DNA of 64,000 bases, taken from the NCBI RefSeq assembly GCF_028583425.1, contig NC_072805.1:16626001-16690000 (forward strand). Reading direction: 5' to 3'. The notes under the pieces were generated by a model, which was not told the origin of the DNA, made no database searches, and saw nothing but the letters and a program-made list of their open reading frames with translations. Made by a program: the position numbers and the translations under genes. The stretch's first letter is position 1. Each line of letters opens with the position of its first letter. Shown in pieces: positions 1 through 13,600 of the stretch. Origin of the DNA: Eublepharis macularius. Taxonomy: Eukaryota > Chordata > Lepidosauria > Squamata > Eublepharidae.

Positions 1-1533
1 TCAAGAAGAATTCATCTTCCTTGCGGCATTTGCAGCAGGGTACAAAGCCAGGCATGTTCCAAGCAAGGCCTGTTGGGGTATTAAAGGGAAAAGAAAGGCT
101 GTTGATCTGGGTGCCAGGTGAGGAGGGAGAGGGCAGCTAAAGCAGGCTAGAAAACTGCTAAACAATAATATACTTGACTGGATCTCCATTACACTGACTA
201 ACAGCGTGCTGCAGCCCTTGCTTTGGACTGCAGCACACAGACTCCTAGCTAGCGGATGCATCATTATTAAACACATCCTGCCCACATGGGCAAAAATAAG
301 GAGCAGTTTGGGGAAGTTGCATGGGGTCTAGAAAAGGTGGAGAGGCCTGGCAGGAATTTCGAGGCTTCAGTAGAGAAGCAGAGGATCTGCAAATACAGAG
401 AACTAGCTGCAAGGTCAGGAGTGGGTTTGGCTGGCATGAAGGGCTGTGCAGCGCCGTCCGTGTGGGTAACAATGTAGAGGCAGGTATCCAGCTTGTGCTG
501 AGCTGCACAATCTTTGCTTCACCGGTAACAAAACCGTCCATTGCTGTCAGTGCCTGGTGATAGAGCACTATGATCCCCGCCGGAATGTTTTAAACCAATC
601 AGTCTTCCAGCTTCCCAGCAGGCTGCTGTATTCCCTGTGGCAAAGCGCCTGCGTCCTGGCAGTTGATATCATTCCCTTACCAAGGAGAGAATGTAGTACA
701 TATAAGACTGACAAAATTTGTGGTAGGGTATGAGCTTCTTCAGATACTATGAAGAATAACATCCGTTGACCGTGGGGAGGACATTTGGGGGGGGGTCTTC
801 TTTTCTCAGACTTTTCAAATCAGTCAAGGTCTCCCTCCAGTGCAATGGTGGCCCCTACAGATGGGTGCTTGCCATTCCAAAGTGTGCAGGGCCCAGAAGC
901 ACTGTTTGCCCACTTGGGGAAACCTTCACGCTCTCCGTCAGTTCCTGTAGAGCCCCCAGTGGGACAAAGCACTCCCCTGGGGCAGTTTCAGGAGAGGTAC
1001 ATGATGAGCAGAAGGCTGAAGTCCCTTCTCCCATGCCCTGGTCTTGATCTGAATCAGGCTCCATGTGTTTGGGAATTGAGTCCCCATCTGGCAACTCACA
1101 AGCACACGTGGCTTGTGTGGGCCCAGGAAAGAACGGAAGGGAAATCATCATGTGTAGTAAGGTCCAAATAGCTCTACTAAATCAGGGAATAGAGTGGGTG
1201 GGCGAAATCCTGAAGGAACACCTGGCTTTTGTGTAAGCAGATGGGGAGCTCCATCCTTTTTGGGTGAAGAGACTGGCGAAAACATAAACCTTCTGGCCTT
1301 TTTAACCGTCTGTTTTCCATGAACTTCAAGGAAGATGTGTGAGTGGGAGTACGGGCAGATCTAGATCTCTATAAATCTATAGATAGGAAGATCTCTGGGT
1401 GGGACAGGCATGACACAAGAAGTACAGGTCTTAGGATGGGACCTCTTGGAAAGCAAAATAGGAGTAATTATTGAAAAATAAAGAGTGCCATGAGCAGAAC
1501 CTTGTGTATATGGGTTTTTTTTAAATTTCCCAG
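1..1533. other. Intronic or upstream PLEKHG4 sequence, no gene seen
   Basis: Nothing here can be joined to the first exon. Open frames at 785-1171 have no family resemblance, and their only donor-like site is out of phase with the next exon. About 690-760 is a decayed end of the TTAGTCTG foldback repeat (ataagactgacaaaattt). The rest is unique-looking. Confidence 0.5.
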
Positions 1534-1682
1534 GAGGCCAATGCTTTGCTAAAGCACTACAGGCAGTTAATGAAGACTGTTCTTGAGGACTCACGCCTGG
1601 TCAGACTGCAGCTAGAGGGTGGGGCGCTGCTGGCCCGGTTGAGGAAGGAGGAATCTTGTGTTACTCTGACAGAGGACTACAG
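1534..1682 (+). CDS. PLEKHG4: PLEKHG4 exon (spectrin-like helices, first in window)
   Basis: Opens after a T-rich tract ending in cccag and closes at AG|gtgagc, phase 2. It encodes 49 codons starting EANALLKHYRQLM and ending TLTEDYR, a charged amphipathic helix pattern. The next exon supplies the single base that completes the terminal Arg codon. It is followed by a 9.4-kb intron. Confidence 0.8.
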
Positions 1683-4600
1683 GTGAGCTGGCAAGGAAGT
1701 GGAGAGGCCGAGGCACAGGGCTGGGGAGGAAGGTACAAACTGTTCTGTCCCATGCTGCACACTGCAGGCTCCAGCAGTGTAATCCTAAATTACACCCTTC
1801 TAAGTCCATAAAAGTCAGTGATCTTGGGAGAGTAACACACATGAATCTGCCCTACACTGAATAAGATGCTTGGTCCATCAAGGTCAGGATGATTTGCTCA
1901 GACTGGCAGCGGCCAGGGTCTCAGGTCGAGGTCTTTCATACCACCTGCTACCTTTTAACAGGAGATGCCAAAAACTGAACCTAAGATCTTCTGCATCTTC
2001 TTCTGCCAGGGAACCGCAGCCCCTCCCCGAGGGTCTAACTCTGTTTAGGATTGCACTGTGAAACACCCATGGATGCTAAAATGCATCCCTGTCTGCCTGA
2101 TGTATGTATTCTACACAAGATGGGTAGCCACGTTAGTCTGTCTGCAGCAACAGAAAAGAGCAAGACTCCAGTAGACCTATAAGACTAACAAAATTTGTGG
2201 TAGGGTATGAGCTTTCGTGAGTGACAGCTCACTTCTTCAGATAAGCTACACAGATTGCTGCTCACATGACTGTTAAAAGAAATTCAGGTTCTGCCCCAGA
2301 GTAAGTGACTCTGGATTAACGTCTTCAAATTATTAAAAACAAGACTTGCTTGCATTCCGAATAAGATTTGCACGAGAGCAAGGAGGGATTGTGCTCTTTT
2401 GCTAACAAACCGATATTCTATAAACGTGTCCAAAAGTACACCCACAACAGCACTCCATTGTGATTTTGTTTTGCTTCTTCCTTTTTTGCTGAATATTTTA
2501 TATCAGTTTCCCGAGACTTGAAAGGATAGTGAGATTTCATTCCTGCATAAGCTTTTGTGGACTGAAGCCCTCTTTATCAGCTATGCTTAGTGGGTACTCG
2601 TTATGTATGCGAGTGCTGCCAAGTCACAACCCACTTCTGGCAACCCAAAGCAAGAGAGGAACAGAGGTGGTTTACCGTTGCCTTCCTAAGTAGAGCAACC
2701 GCTGCCTTCCTTGGGGGTCTCCCATCCAAGTACTGACCAGGGCCAACCCTGCTTAGCTTCCAAGGTCATGCCGCCTTCCCATCCCCAGCAAGTCTTCATT
2801 AACCAGACATTTATATGTGAGGTCATGAAAAGGCAAGTGTTGTCACTTCATGATGTCAAGAGCTAGCGGCTGTTTCAGGGGTCAGGAACGGAGAACGCCC
2901 GACCACCCTGTCAAAGGGTGACTCTTAGTAGCTACAGAAATGTCTTATCTGCCAGACGGGCCTCTGCCGGAGGAGCAAACAGGTCATTCTGGGTGGGATC
3001 TTCGGGTCTCTTTCCCTCCTGCCAGCCTCTCTGCCTTTATTGATTTACTCAGGTGCATTACAAAGACCTCGGCTCCTGGTTGCCACGGCCTTACTGTCAA
3101 ACCAGTTTGGTGTGTTTACCTTGTGTCGCTGCCCCACTGAAAAGCCCAAGCTGTCAGTAGCGTTAAGCTCTGTGTGCCATGGCCTTTCGCATGGGCGATT
3201 TTCTCCGCATGTGGCCCCGCACCTCTTCGGATTTTCTTCCAAATTCCGAACAATTAACCCCCCTCCCCCTTTCAGATGTCAAGGCTGTATTTTAAGAGTT
3301 CTGAGTTTTCTTTCTGTGCGGAAAAGGTGTAGGCAGAAAACTTGGAAGAAACCCTTGGAACACTGCATTGAAAACTGAAGGGGGAGTTACTCCTCTGGAT
3401 TCAGAAGAAAACCCGAAGAGGTGTGGGGCTAAGCGTGGCAAAAATCGCTCGGGCAAAAAAGGCCCAAGCCACGTGAATGTCCCTGTCCGGCAGTTGTATG
3501 CAGAGGTGTGCCGAGTTCACAGCCTAGTGATGTGCTCGGGATCTGGGGTTCTTTAGGGAATGCTTCGAGTACAATTCAGGGACCTTTCATAGGGTTGACT
3601 TTCTGCCATGAAACCAAATTTTGAAAGCTCATGAAAGTGAAGCTTTTGGAGAGCCACCCTGGAAATCTTTCCTCTTGATTTGTCTCAGATGTCTGCCTGC
3701 CCGCCTGCCCGTCTGTCCGTTTGTCTGTCTATTTACACCCACCTTCCCCTTGTGGTTCAAGGCAGCTTAAAATAGGGTTGCCAGCTGCCCAGAGGGGGGG
3801 GGGAAGCCCTGCCCTGTTAATGGAGGCCCAACGGGATGTTATTTACCAGGTAATGTTATTTACCTGCATGCCATGAAAAGCTTCAGCTGCCCATTTCCAC
3901 ACATTGAGCCTCTAGTAGCAAGGGCAGGGTATTTTTCTTAAGGCCTGATGACAATCCTAAATTCTAAAAATTAAAAATGTACAAAAGACAGTAAAAAAAA
4001 AAACTCACAATGCCCCCCTGCTGTTGGGAAAATGGCAGGAGCTTTAACCTCCATAAAAAGTCTTAGCAAATAAAATGGCCTTGCAGCAACTCCTAAACAT
4101 TCCTGAAGATGGCACCCTTGTAATCTCTTCAGAGTCCATTGCATGAGGTGGAAGCCATTACTGAGATGGGAAAGGTGCCCAGTGGGCCCCCTTAAGCACA
4201 GGAGCAGCTTGAAGGAATTAGAGCTTACAAGGGCTCAGACCTCCCTCTTCCTTCTCCTCTCTGTTCCCAGGAACATCTCACAACCTTCATAGCCTCAAGG
4301 TGAATGAAGAGATTTCCCATTCCAGCTCCTAACCCATGGATGCCTTCCATCAGTTGTTTCCCAGCATGCAATTCTGCTGCTGACTGTGATGATCAAAAGG
4401 TTGCATTCATCTCCATGCTCACGTTTCAAGTCCTCCTGCCCAGCCTCTGCACCTGGCCATCAGTGGCAAGTAGCCATATGCTCAGCCCCTGGCCTCCAAA
4501 TTCTTCTGGGTCACATGCCAAGTGCTTGGGGTGGGGCGGAGGAGGCAGATAGTGGCGTACTCAGGGTTTTTCAGTTTACGGTGGAGGAAAAAGCAGGGCT

Positions 4601-7600
4601 TTTTTTCAGGGGGAACGCGGGGGAACGGAGTTCTGGAACCTCTTGAAAAAGGTCACATGGCTGGTGGCCCCGCCCCCTGATCTCCAGACAGAGGGGAGTT
4701 CAGATTGCGCCGAGCGGCGCGGAGGGCAATCTCAACTCCCCTCTGTCTGGAGATCAGGGGGCGGGGCCACCAGCCATGTGACCCTTTTCTCTGAGGGCAA
4801 CCCACTGAGTTCCACCACCTCTTTTCCCAGAAAAAAAGCCCTGGGAAAAAGAATACTGGGGAGTTGAGGGTGGGGGCAACACAGGATACAGAGAAAGCAG
4901 ATCAGAAAGGTATTACCCTCCCTCTCATAATATGAGAACAGAAGGCTCTTATCTAAACTTACTAGCAGTAGGTTCAGAACAGTACTTGCCTTGCTATATC
5001 AGAGCATAGGTCCTTCTCCTTTAGTATTCAGTGATATTCCAACACCCCTCAGCCAGATCCCACGGGACGTAAAGGCCAACATCCCCCATCCCCTTGTGGT
5101 TTGCTCCTGCTATCAAGTATTCAGAGCTATACTGCCTCTGAACATGGAGGAACCATTTACCTAATTACCGTGTTTTAATTGCCACTGCTAGCAACGCTCA
5201 CCTAATCTTGTGAGAGCAAATGCTGCAAGTGCATTCTGGGTGAAAAGTGCTGCTTTTCCTCCCACCTGAGCTGAACATCCTTTCCCTTCATTCTGCTGCC
5301 TGTGTCTGCTTGTCCTGACTGTTTTGCAAAGCTGTTTTCTTATTCCTCAGGAGCTAAAAGGATCTTGAGTAGCCAGGGTGGGAAAGATTGTGCCCTGAGA
5401 GCGCTGCCAGTCAAAGCAGGCAATGCTGACCTTCCTGTGACAGTATGGCTATGTTTGCCTATTGGCATACAAGCTCTCTCTCTCCCTCCCTCCCCCCCTC
5501 TCCCTCCCCCCTACTCATGGCTATTGCCGTAAGCAGAAATTAAAATGGGAAGAACCTTACTTATTATCATGTCTCTGATGTTTAATTATTGCTCCTATGT
5601 ATTTTGCCGCAGAAAGAGTAACAGAATCCTTTTCGTCCAATAATAACCATGTCACCTGCGCTTCTCACATTAGGTACTTCCATATTTTTAAGTAGAGGGA
5701 TGATTAAGCTAGCCCTCAACTCATTAAATATGGGACACTCTATAATCATACGTTCAATGGTTTCAATTTTATCATATGGGCATCTGCGTATGGTACTTTC
5801 TTGGATCTGCCCTCTAAAACTGCCGAGGGAGCAGGAGCATTCATTCTGGCCAGAGTCAAAGTTCTCGTGAGCTTCAGTACTGTCAAATGATAAAAATACT
5901 TCGGCAGTTGCTTCGGGAAGGCGGTACCTAAGTAAAGGGTCGAACGTACCTTGTGTGCCCTAACAGACGTACTAGTAATGTCCAACTTCCGGACGTGCAT
6001 TTTCATTTGCCTAATTATATTTTTGGTTTCTGTATTCTTGACCATATTGTTTGTTACTCCTAGGGATTTCATTTTCTTTCCCCATAGTCATATAACTGTC
6101 AGTCAGATCTAGCCTCCCATGGGAGCTCTCTGGAGGGCTTTCCAGGATTTGTCGTTGTCCTTTAACTGTAGGTTCATGTTTGGATGCTAGAAAAAAGGAC
6201 AGTTGTCTTTCTGTCCCATGCCATGAGAAGCTTATGCAGCCTGCTTTCAGTTGTGAAGGGGGCAAGCACACCCTGAATTCATGGGTCAGACCTTCTGGGG
6301 CGGCTTGAGCAGGACGGGGGCAGTTAAAGCTATTGCCAATGTCCAGGAGCGGCCTGGAGATCTTCCGGAATTCCAGGCAATGGAGGTAGTTTTCTTGGAG
6401 AAAATGGGTGCTTTGGAGGATGGACTCTATACTCAGCTGAGGTCCATCCCTTCTCCAAACCTCCACATTCCCAGGCTCCACCCCTAATTCTCCAGGAATT
6501 TCCCAACCCAGAGTTGGCAGCACTAGTATCATAACCCCCATGTGCTTCAAGAAGCAGGAATGGGCTGACTTCGTGCTATGGCTCGCAGATAGAAAAGTCG
6601 CCAGTTTGTCTCGTACTGCAGGAGGACAACAGGGAGTTGTTCCTCAAAGAACAGCAGGTTTGGTAGGGTTCAAGAAGAGCCTTCCTGCTTCCTCAGGTCT
6701 GAGTCCCTATACAATCTCTGCCCAGGGAAAGAAGCATTTTTTGGAAAATAGTTCAGTGGTTGAGCCGAGCATGTGCTTTGTAGGCAGAAGATCCCAGGTT
6801 CAGCCTGCAGCATCTCCATTGGAAAGGTCTTGGAGAACAGGTGTTGGAAAAGATGTTTCACAGCCTGAGCATCAATAATGATAAACAGTGTTGAACTTAG
6901 ATGGTTCAGTGATTGTAGTTGGCATAAGGAAGCTTTATGAGGTCAGTTTTCTCAGAGAACATAAAACAGCCGAGCCTGTTGATATTCTTGACCAGTCAGA
7001 CTGTTGAGGAATTTACAGGCGGCTGTTCTGGGGATGATCTGGAGAGGGCAGCCTTCATCTGCATCATATCTCTTTGATGCCTGAAGTTGAAGGGCCTCGT
7101 GTGAAACTTTAATCTCCTTGCCTATCAGAGCCATGTCTTCATGGCTGTGCCTGAGACAGAAGCACCTCAGAGCATCCCAATCTGTGCACATTATGCGCCT
7201 GCCAGGTTCCAGCTCCAGACAGAGTGCACTTTTCATGTGAAATTAGATACACCTGAAAACAAATTAACATTTAATGTCGTTTTGTAGCAGATTGGTTTGT
7301 AATTGGCTGAGCAATCAATAACATTGACGTAAATGTCCATATTACTAAAATTTGATTGGCTTGGATCCAGCAGAGCATTTCCATGGACAGAAAGATTTCC
7401 ATCTGCACAGTGTGACTTTCTCATCTCCCCTCCCCCACTATAGCCCCAAATTTCCCCCAAATGTGCAGCATTTCTTAGGGCGAGGCAAGAAAGTCAGAGT
7501 TGTTACTGCCAAACCCTTTCTGCCTACAATCCATTGGCTCCGCAAGGGATGCCTCCTAGATTCTTGTGTCTGCACCTGGCCAAGTAGAGCTTCTTTCTGT

Positions 7601-10600
7601 TGGCTTCAGTTGCAGGACATGGCCTCAGGCCAGCCTTCTGGGTTCTTGGTTTAAAGTTAAACTAGAGCCACAGAAAACTCACAGTCCAAACTAGCAGGTA
7701 TATTTGTGGGGTGGGGTGCTGCCAACGAGAGAAGGCCCTGCAGTAGCCCCATTGCCCCCAGATGTGTATCCTGCCCACCCTAAGTGCTTGTAAACCCTTT
7801 AGGAAGTGTCCCTTTGTGAAAGACTTACCTGTTATGTGTAATTTTGGAATTATTTTCTGCTCCAAGCTGTTTTTTTAACAGCCTGCTAGTGTGGTAGCTA
7901 TGATTTAAAGGGGCCTCTCTTTTTAAAAACAAAAAAACAAAAAAAAACCCTTCCCAAGTTGCATTTATCACTGCCGGGGAAACCTCAGCCTTTCTCTTTC
8001 AAATTGTAGCACCCCACGGCACTACAGTCTGTTTGGAAATAATCTTGGTGCTCTTCCCTGTGAAATGCAGTTCTGCCCTCAGCGTCAGAAGCTGGTTCTC
8101 ACTCAAGGTGACTGGATTAGACCCATTTCAGCGGCAAAAGTCCCCATGTGCCTAGGAAAGAAGACCCAGGCTGGACCTCCCAGTTAGAACACACTAGCTA
8201 GGCCGGAGCTGCAAGACGATGCTTCGAAAGGAGCTTTATTGCCTTGAAAATGTCCTCCTGCCTTGCTGAAGGGAAGGACGGGTCCGGAAGAGGAACTTGC
8301 GGGCCGGCAGGCTGATTGGCAAACAGCCAGTCCTCAAAATACCAGTCAGGGAGTCGTGAATGGGAACTTCAGACCTGTCGGGAAGTGTTTTAGTCATGAA
8401 TTTTTTTGCATTTATGAGGAGCTCGGTTTTCTCTGCAGCGCTTGCTGCCTCACAGTAACAGCTGTTCAAGCCTCGCTTGAAGGAGAACCATGGTTTTGCC
8501 CAGACCCAAGGACCAATTATTACCATCTGTTGGTCTGCCCCACAAGTTTGCTTTGCTATGGCGTGGGCTTGGGGGTCAGCGCGAGATGAGAACAGTTCAG
8601 GTTTTCCTCCCAGAGGAGGCTTCACGGTGCCTATTGCTGAAGGGCTCCAAGACCCTCAAAGAAGTGCTGGGGAAGGGCCTGCCTGCCAGCCATGGACTTT
8701 GGTAACCTGAAGAGCGTGTGCCCGTGTTGCCACATTGGAGAAACCGGACATAGAAGCAGCAGCCTCTGGTTGCTATGGGGAATGCACTCTTACCTTCTCT
8801 AAAACAGCCCCCTGCCATCCTGCCATTTCATCCTCAAGGACAGCTAATTTCACCCTTGAGGGGGGTGAAAGAGACTTTGCTTTGGAATGGGATCCTGCAG
8901 AAAGGAATACTGCCCAAAACGGATTTTTGACATATAAATTACCCTAGAATTAATAGTCTGGCACTCACCGTTTCCTCTCCAGAAACTGTGGCTGGAATGT
9001 TCTTCCCTCCTTTAAAAGCAATTATAATGAAGGAAAAGAGCATTCAGGGGAACCTAAAGCAGTCCTCGACATGAAACTGCAGTCCTGGACATGAATGGGG
9101 GGTGGGTGATTCCATCTGGAAACTATGCACAGGGGAAACCTCGTCAGCAAGGCAGGGCATCGTGGGTGGTTTTCCACTGCGTGGCTTTTCTTCCTTCGAA
9201 GGCCTGTGGGGAGGCCTTCTCAACCAAGTCATGATCTTCTGTTTTACACAAAGTAGATGGCCGTTGCCGGGGTCCTGTCAACCCAGATGTATGGTGGGAG
9301 TGCCAAGTTAAATCTTAACTCCCAGACATGTGGGGACCCAATTAGGATCAAAAGTGTGGCATGCTGGGAGAAGGGGCTTAAGCTTTCTCTCCACCCCAAC
9401 CTGAAACGGCCCTGTGGAGACACTATTTGTTCTGTTTGGGAATCTTCTGTATAGTTCATCAGTATGTAAAAGATTCTGCCGTAGGGCAAATAACAGGTCC
9501 CCTGGACTGCTTCAGGTCAGAAAAATGGCACGAGGGGGAAAGGTTTCTGCCCCCTTTCTCCACAGGGTTATGGTCCTGATCCAAACAGAGCCTCTTTGTA
9601 TCTGGGAATCTTCAGTTGCAACGCAGCACATCTGGTTTGACAGGACACAGGTGTTTATTTATTTATTTCATTTATAGTCCACCTTCCTCATTGAGACTCA
9701 AGGTGGATTACACAGTATGAGATTAGCACAATCAGTATCAAGTACGTTTCCATACAGTATCAAGGACGTCTCCATAAACAATGCCATTGGGTAAACAGAT
9801 ACAAGTTTAAAAAGACATTGCATTAGCGAGAATCCAATACAGAGTAGAAGAAATACTGAAACAGAACATAATCAATTCTAGGACTAACATTAGACAACAT
9901 AAAGCACAGGTAGTGCATAGGAGTACATATTTAAAGCAACAGATAATATGTAAGGCAACATAACGGTGAAGTCTGTGGTCATTCTCTCATTGGCAAAACA
10001 TCTGAGACCCCCTCCCTACAGTACAGCCCTCCCATTTGAGTAAAAAGCCTTTTTGAATAATTCGGTTTTGCATCATTTGCGGAAAGCCAGGAAACTGGAG
10101 GCTCTCCTGACCTCCTCAGGCAGGCCATTCCACAGGGTAGGGGCCTCCAACTCAAAACAGCAAAGGTGGGTCCTTTTCACAAAGGACTGTGCAAGCCTTC
10201 CAGTCACACAGACCTCTTCCTTAGGAAGTGTGGGGAGGTAGCCGTCCCCTTCTTGGTAGGCAATGGCATTCACACCAGCACAACGTTTTGCTGTGCTAAT
10301 TCCTGTCAGGTCAGCACTGGTGTTAAATGTGCTTGAAAGGCATTGGGCTTTCTGTGGGACTGGAGTGACAGCCCACCTTGAGGACTGGTGTAGGGAGAGC
10401 AGTTCTCTCCCCCTGAGGGCTTCTGTGCCCACTTCCATCAGTACCGCCAGGGGGAAGCCGCCTGCTGTGGTGCCAGCAAAAATGCAAGTTCAGGCAGCTA
10501 AAGAATTGGGCTCTATTCCATAAAAGCGTATACCTGAATAAAATCCTGTCGCTCTTTAAGGTGCCATGAGAATCCTCATGATGATGATGATGATGATAAC

Positions 10601-13600
10601 TGTGCTTATATACAGATTAGTGCCTCACCCAGAGCGGTGAACAAATTAGAGTTATTATTATCTCCACAATACAGCTGGGGAGCTGGGGCTGAGAGGAGTG
10701 GCTGACCCATGGCCACCTGCTGAGCTCAGGGCAGTAGTGGGATTCGAACCTGGAGAGTGCTGGTTTGCAGCCACAGCTGTCCCAGCAGACTAATGCAGCC
10801 GCCCCTTCTGGAATGACCACTTGGAGAATGTGTCACTGGCAGCCTCTCTGTTCTCAGCGGCCCCGCCTCCGTCTGGGCCCTTCCTCCTGGCCCACTGCAC
10901 CTTCTCTTGAGGTTTTGCTGCTTCCCCACTCTTTTGATCCCCAATCTTTATTTTGGGGGGACGGCCATCTTTGCAGCCATTCTGGGACATGGAAATTCCC
11001 ATCAAGGAATGGGGAGGGAGTGGCTTGCGAGAGTGCTGGCACCTAACTGGTGTTTGTCAGAATCTGACACGCCAGCAACTGACTGCCTGTGCTTCCCCCT
11101 CAGAGATGCCCTCGAGGCGGCCGCCACGCTTTACAACCGGGTGGACGAGGGCATCCACCAGCTGGTGAGGATTTCAAACAAGCGGATTGAGGCCCTGGAG
11201 CTGGTGATGGACTTTGAGGCCTTCGAAGAGTGCTCCCGAGAGGTTTGTTGTCGACCCAGGGGGGTTTGTGCAGCCTGGTTCTGTTGAGCGATGGTTGGAG
11301 CAAAATTGGACATACTTAGGCAGTGAAGTGGGAAGATTCTTCATCCTGGCGCCTTCTGGGGGCCTTTAAATGAGAGCTATGCAAGGCTGAGGGGATGTTG
11401 GGTGGTAGGCCTTGCTTATGCCCTCCTCTTTAGGGCATAAGCATTCCCAGCAGCACCCAGGGGCCATAACAATTGCAGGACCTGCATTTCCTGCGGTTCC
11501 AAGCCCCCCAGCTGCTGCTGTTGTGCGTACTAATGCCAGCATCCAAACTCTGAAGCTTGAGCCTTTCCTACAGAGGCAGTTTCCTTTCATCAGGAAGTTT
11601 GGGAAAGGGCCGTTGGTGGGCTGGCCCCTGAGAATATGTGTGGTCCAAAAGAGATCAGTTTCAATTGGCCCAGATTCCAGTGCGTGGAGCTGGCTTTTGA
11701 ACTTGGTTGTCTTATGCCCAAGTATACACTGGACCACGCCGGTTTGGCTGCCTGGTGCACCAGGGCTTTAAAAGCAGCAGAGAGAGGCCTCTCTTAATTT
11801 GGCAGAAGAGGAACACGTGCCCTCCAAATGATGACTTTCACGTTCTTCCCAGATCTGGACAGCTCCCTGGCATAGATTCACCAATAACAAGGCAACTGTT
11901 GGACCTCTTTTTTTTCCTCTTAGGTCAGCAGCTGGATCGAGAATGTTGGCCAACAGCGGCTCACAGAGCTGACTGAGATGGACGATTCTTTGGAGGTCCT
12001 GCTTCAAGCACAGAAGCAGTTCCAGGATTTTGAGCTGGTTGCTGATGTGAGTGTGAAGTGGAGCCTGTGGCAAACTGTGCAAATCCATGACATGCTTGCC
12101 CAGAGGCAACCTCGTTTTTGTTATTGTAATGCATATTCCAGGGCTGAGTGCTGGTGCTGAACATACTGGCCGGTGTTAAGCTCTTTCCCTGCATTTTTAA
12201 GACCCTGATTCTGCCCGGGTGGCCTATACTCTGCTGGGCTGCCTGTGGCGAGAGGTGGTGGAGATTTGGCTGGCCTGGAAAAACTCCCTGGTTGAAGTGC
12301 TGTGGAAAGCTTATGCTGACCACCTTCCTCCTGCTGAAATTTCACTTTAAATGATATTCAGGACCCACTCCTACATTGTCATGTTGAGGGCCCACAGCTC
12401 TGACCCATGGCAAACACCTCACGTACAGATTTCACAGCCCACTATTTGTATAAAGCTGAGATAAAGCTGATGATGAAGCTAGTAAACTTAAAGAGTTGTG
12501 CTGTATTTCAGGCTTTTCTGTTCCCTCTTTACCTGGGGCCTCTGAGGGCCCATTATGTTTTTCTTCTGCCCTCCCTGAACATCCTTGTGCCCACGCAAAC
12601 ACTCGTGCTGCGAGTTCCCTGCTGGAAACTTAATCCCCAGGCATGTATGGGCCTGATTTGGTTACGGACTGCAGCATGCAGGGAGAGACAGGTCCTAAAA
12701 TGGCCCAGGGTGCTGTTTGCCTTCTAGGGGAAATGGGCGTACCACACCACTATCTGTGCAGTCCCCAATAGGACAAATAGAACCCTCCAATCAGGGAAGA
12801 GTCATGGGGGAAGCCCCTCCGTCCACATGCCACGGCCTCAACCCACGTGGTGCCCTTGAATGCCTAGGAACTGAGTTCTCAGCGTGGAACTCACCATGCA
12901 CGTCTGATTGTGTCCGCCAGGGGAGGGTGTGAGGAAAACATAGCAAGTAGTCGTCTGAGCTGTGCACTGAGCCCTCCAGTCCACCCTTGTCACTCAGCCT
13001 ACCTTTCAAACCTTTTCTGCAAGGTGGTGAGCCACAGACCTGTCCTGCGGGTACAGCGACAGAGCTGGCCACTCGGCCAAGAAGGACCCCACCCTTCAGT
13101 AGATCCAGAGGAGTTAGCCGTGTTAGTCTGTAGTAGCAAAATCAAAAAGAGTCCAGTAGCACCTTTAAGACTAACCAACTTTATTGTAGCATAAGCTTTC
13201 GAGAATCACAGTTCTCTTCCTCAGATGTAACTTTATTGTAGCATAAGCTTTCGAGAATCACAGTTCTCTTCCTCAGATGTAACTTTATTGTAGCATAAGC
13301 TTTCGAGAATCACAGTTCTCTTCCTCAGATGTAACTTTATTGTAGCATAAGCTTTCGAGAATCACAGTTCTCTTCCTCAGATGTAACTTTATTGTAGCAT
13401 AAGCTTTCGAGAATCACAGTTCTCTTCCTCAGATGTAACTTTATTGTAGTATAAGCTTTCGAGAATCACAGTTCTCTTCGTCAGATGCATGGAGGGCAAG
13501 AGGAAACTGGTCAGATATATAGGTGGAGAGGGGAGGGCGGAGTAGATGCAAACAGTAGCTTCTGATACGGAGATCAGTTTGCTTCTGTTAAGGAAGTCAG

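Noticed and set aside
785-1171. 128-codon plus-strand frame after a pyrimidine tract and AG, considered as a PLEKHG4 exon
   Set aside because: No family resemblance, and its only plausible donor (gag ag|gtacat) is out of phase with the next certain exon.
2724-2770. 5S rRNA gene
   Set aside because: Only an internal 5S segment is present, diverged and inside a SINE.
13177-13488. CRISPR-like array (regular repeats)
   Set aside because: Units are directly adjacent with no spacers, in a vertebrate intron, and derive from a transposon arm.
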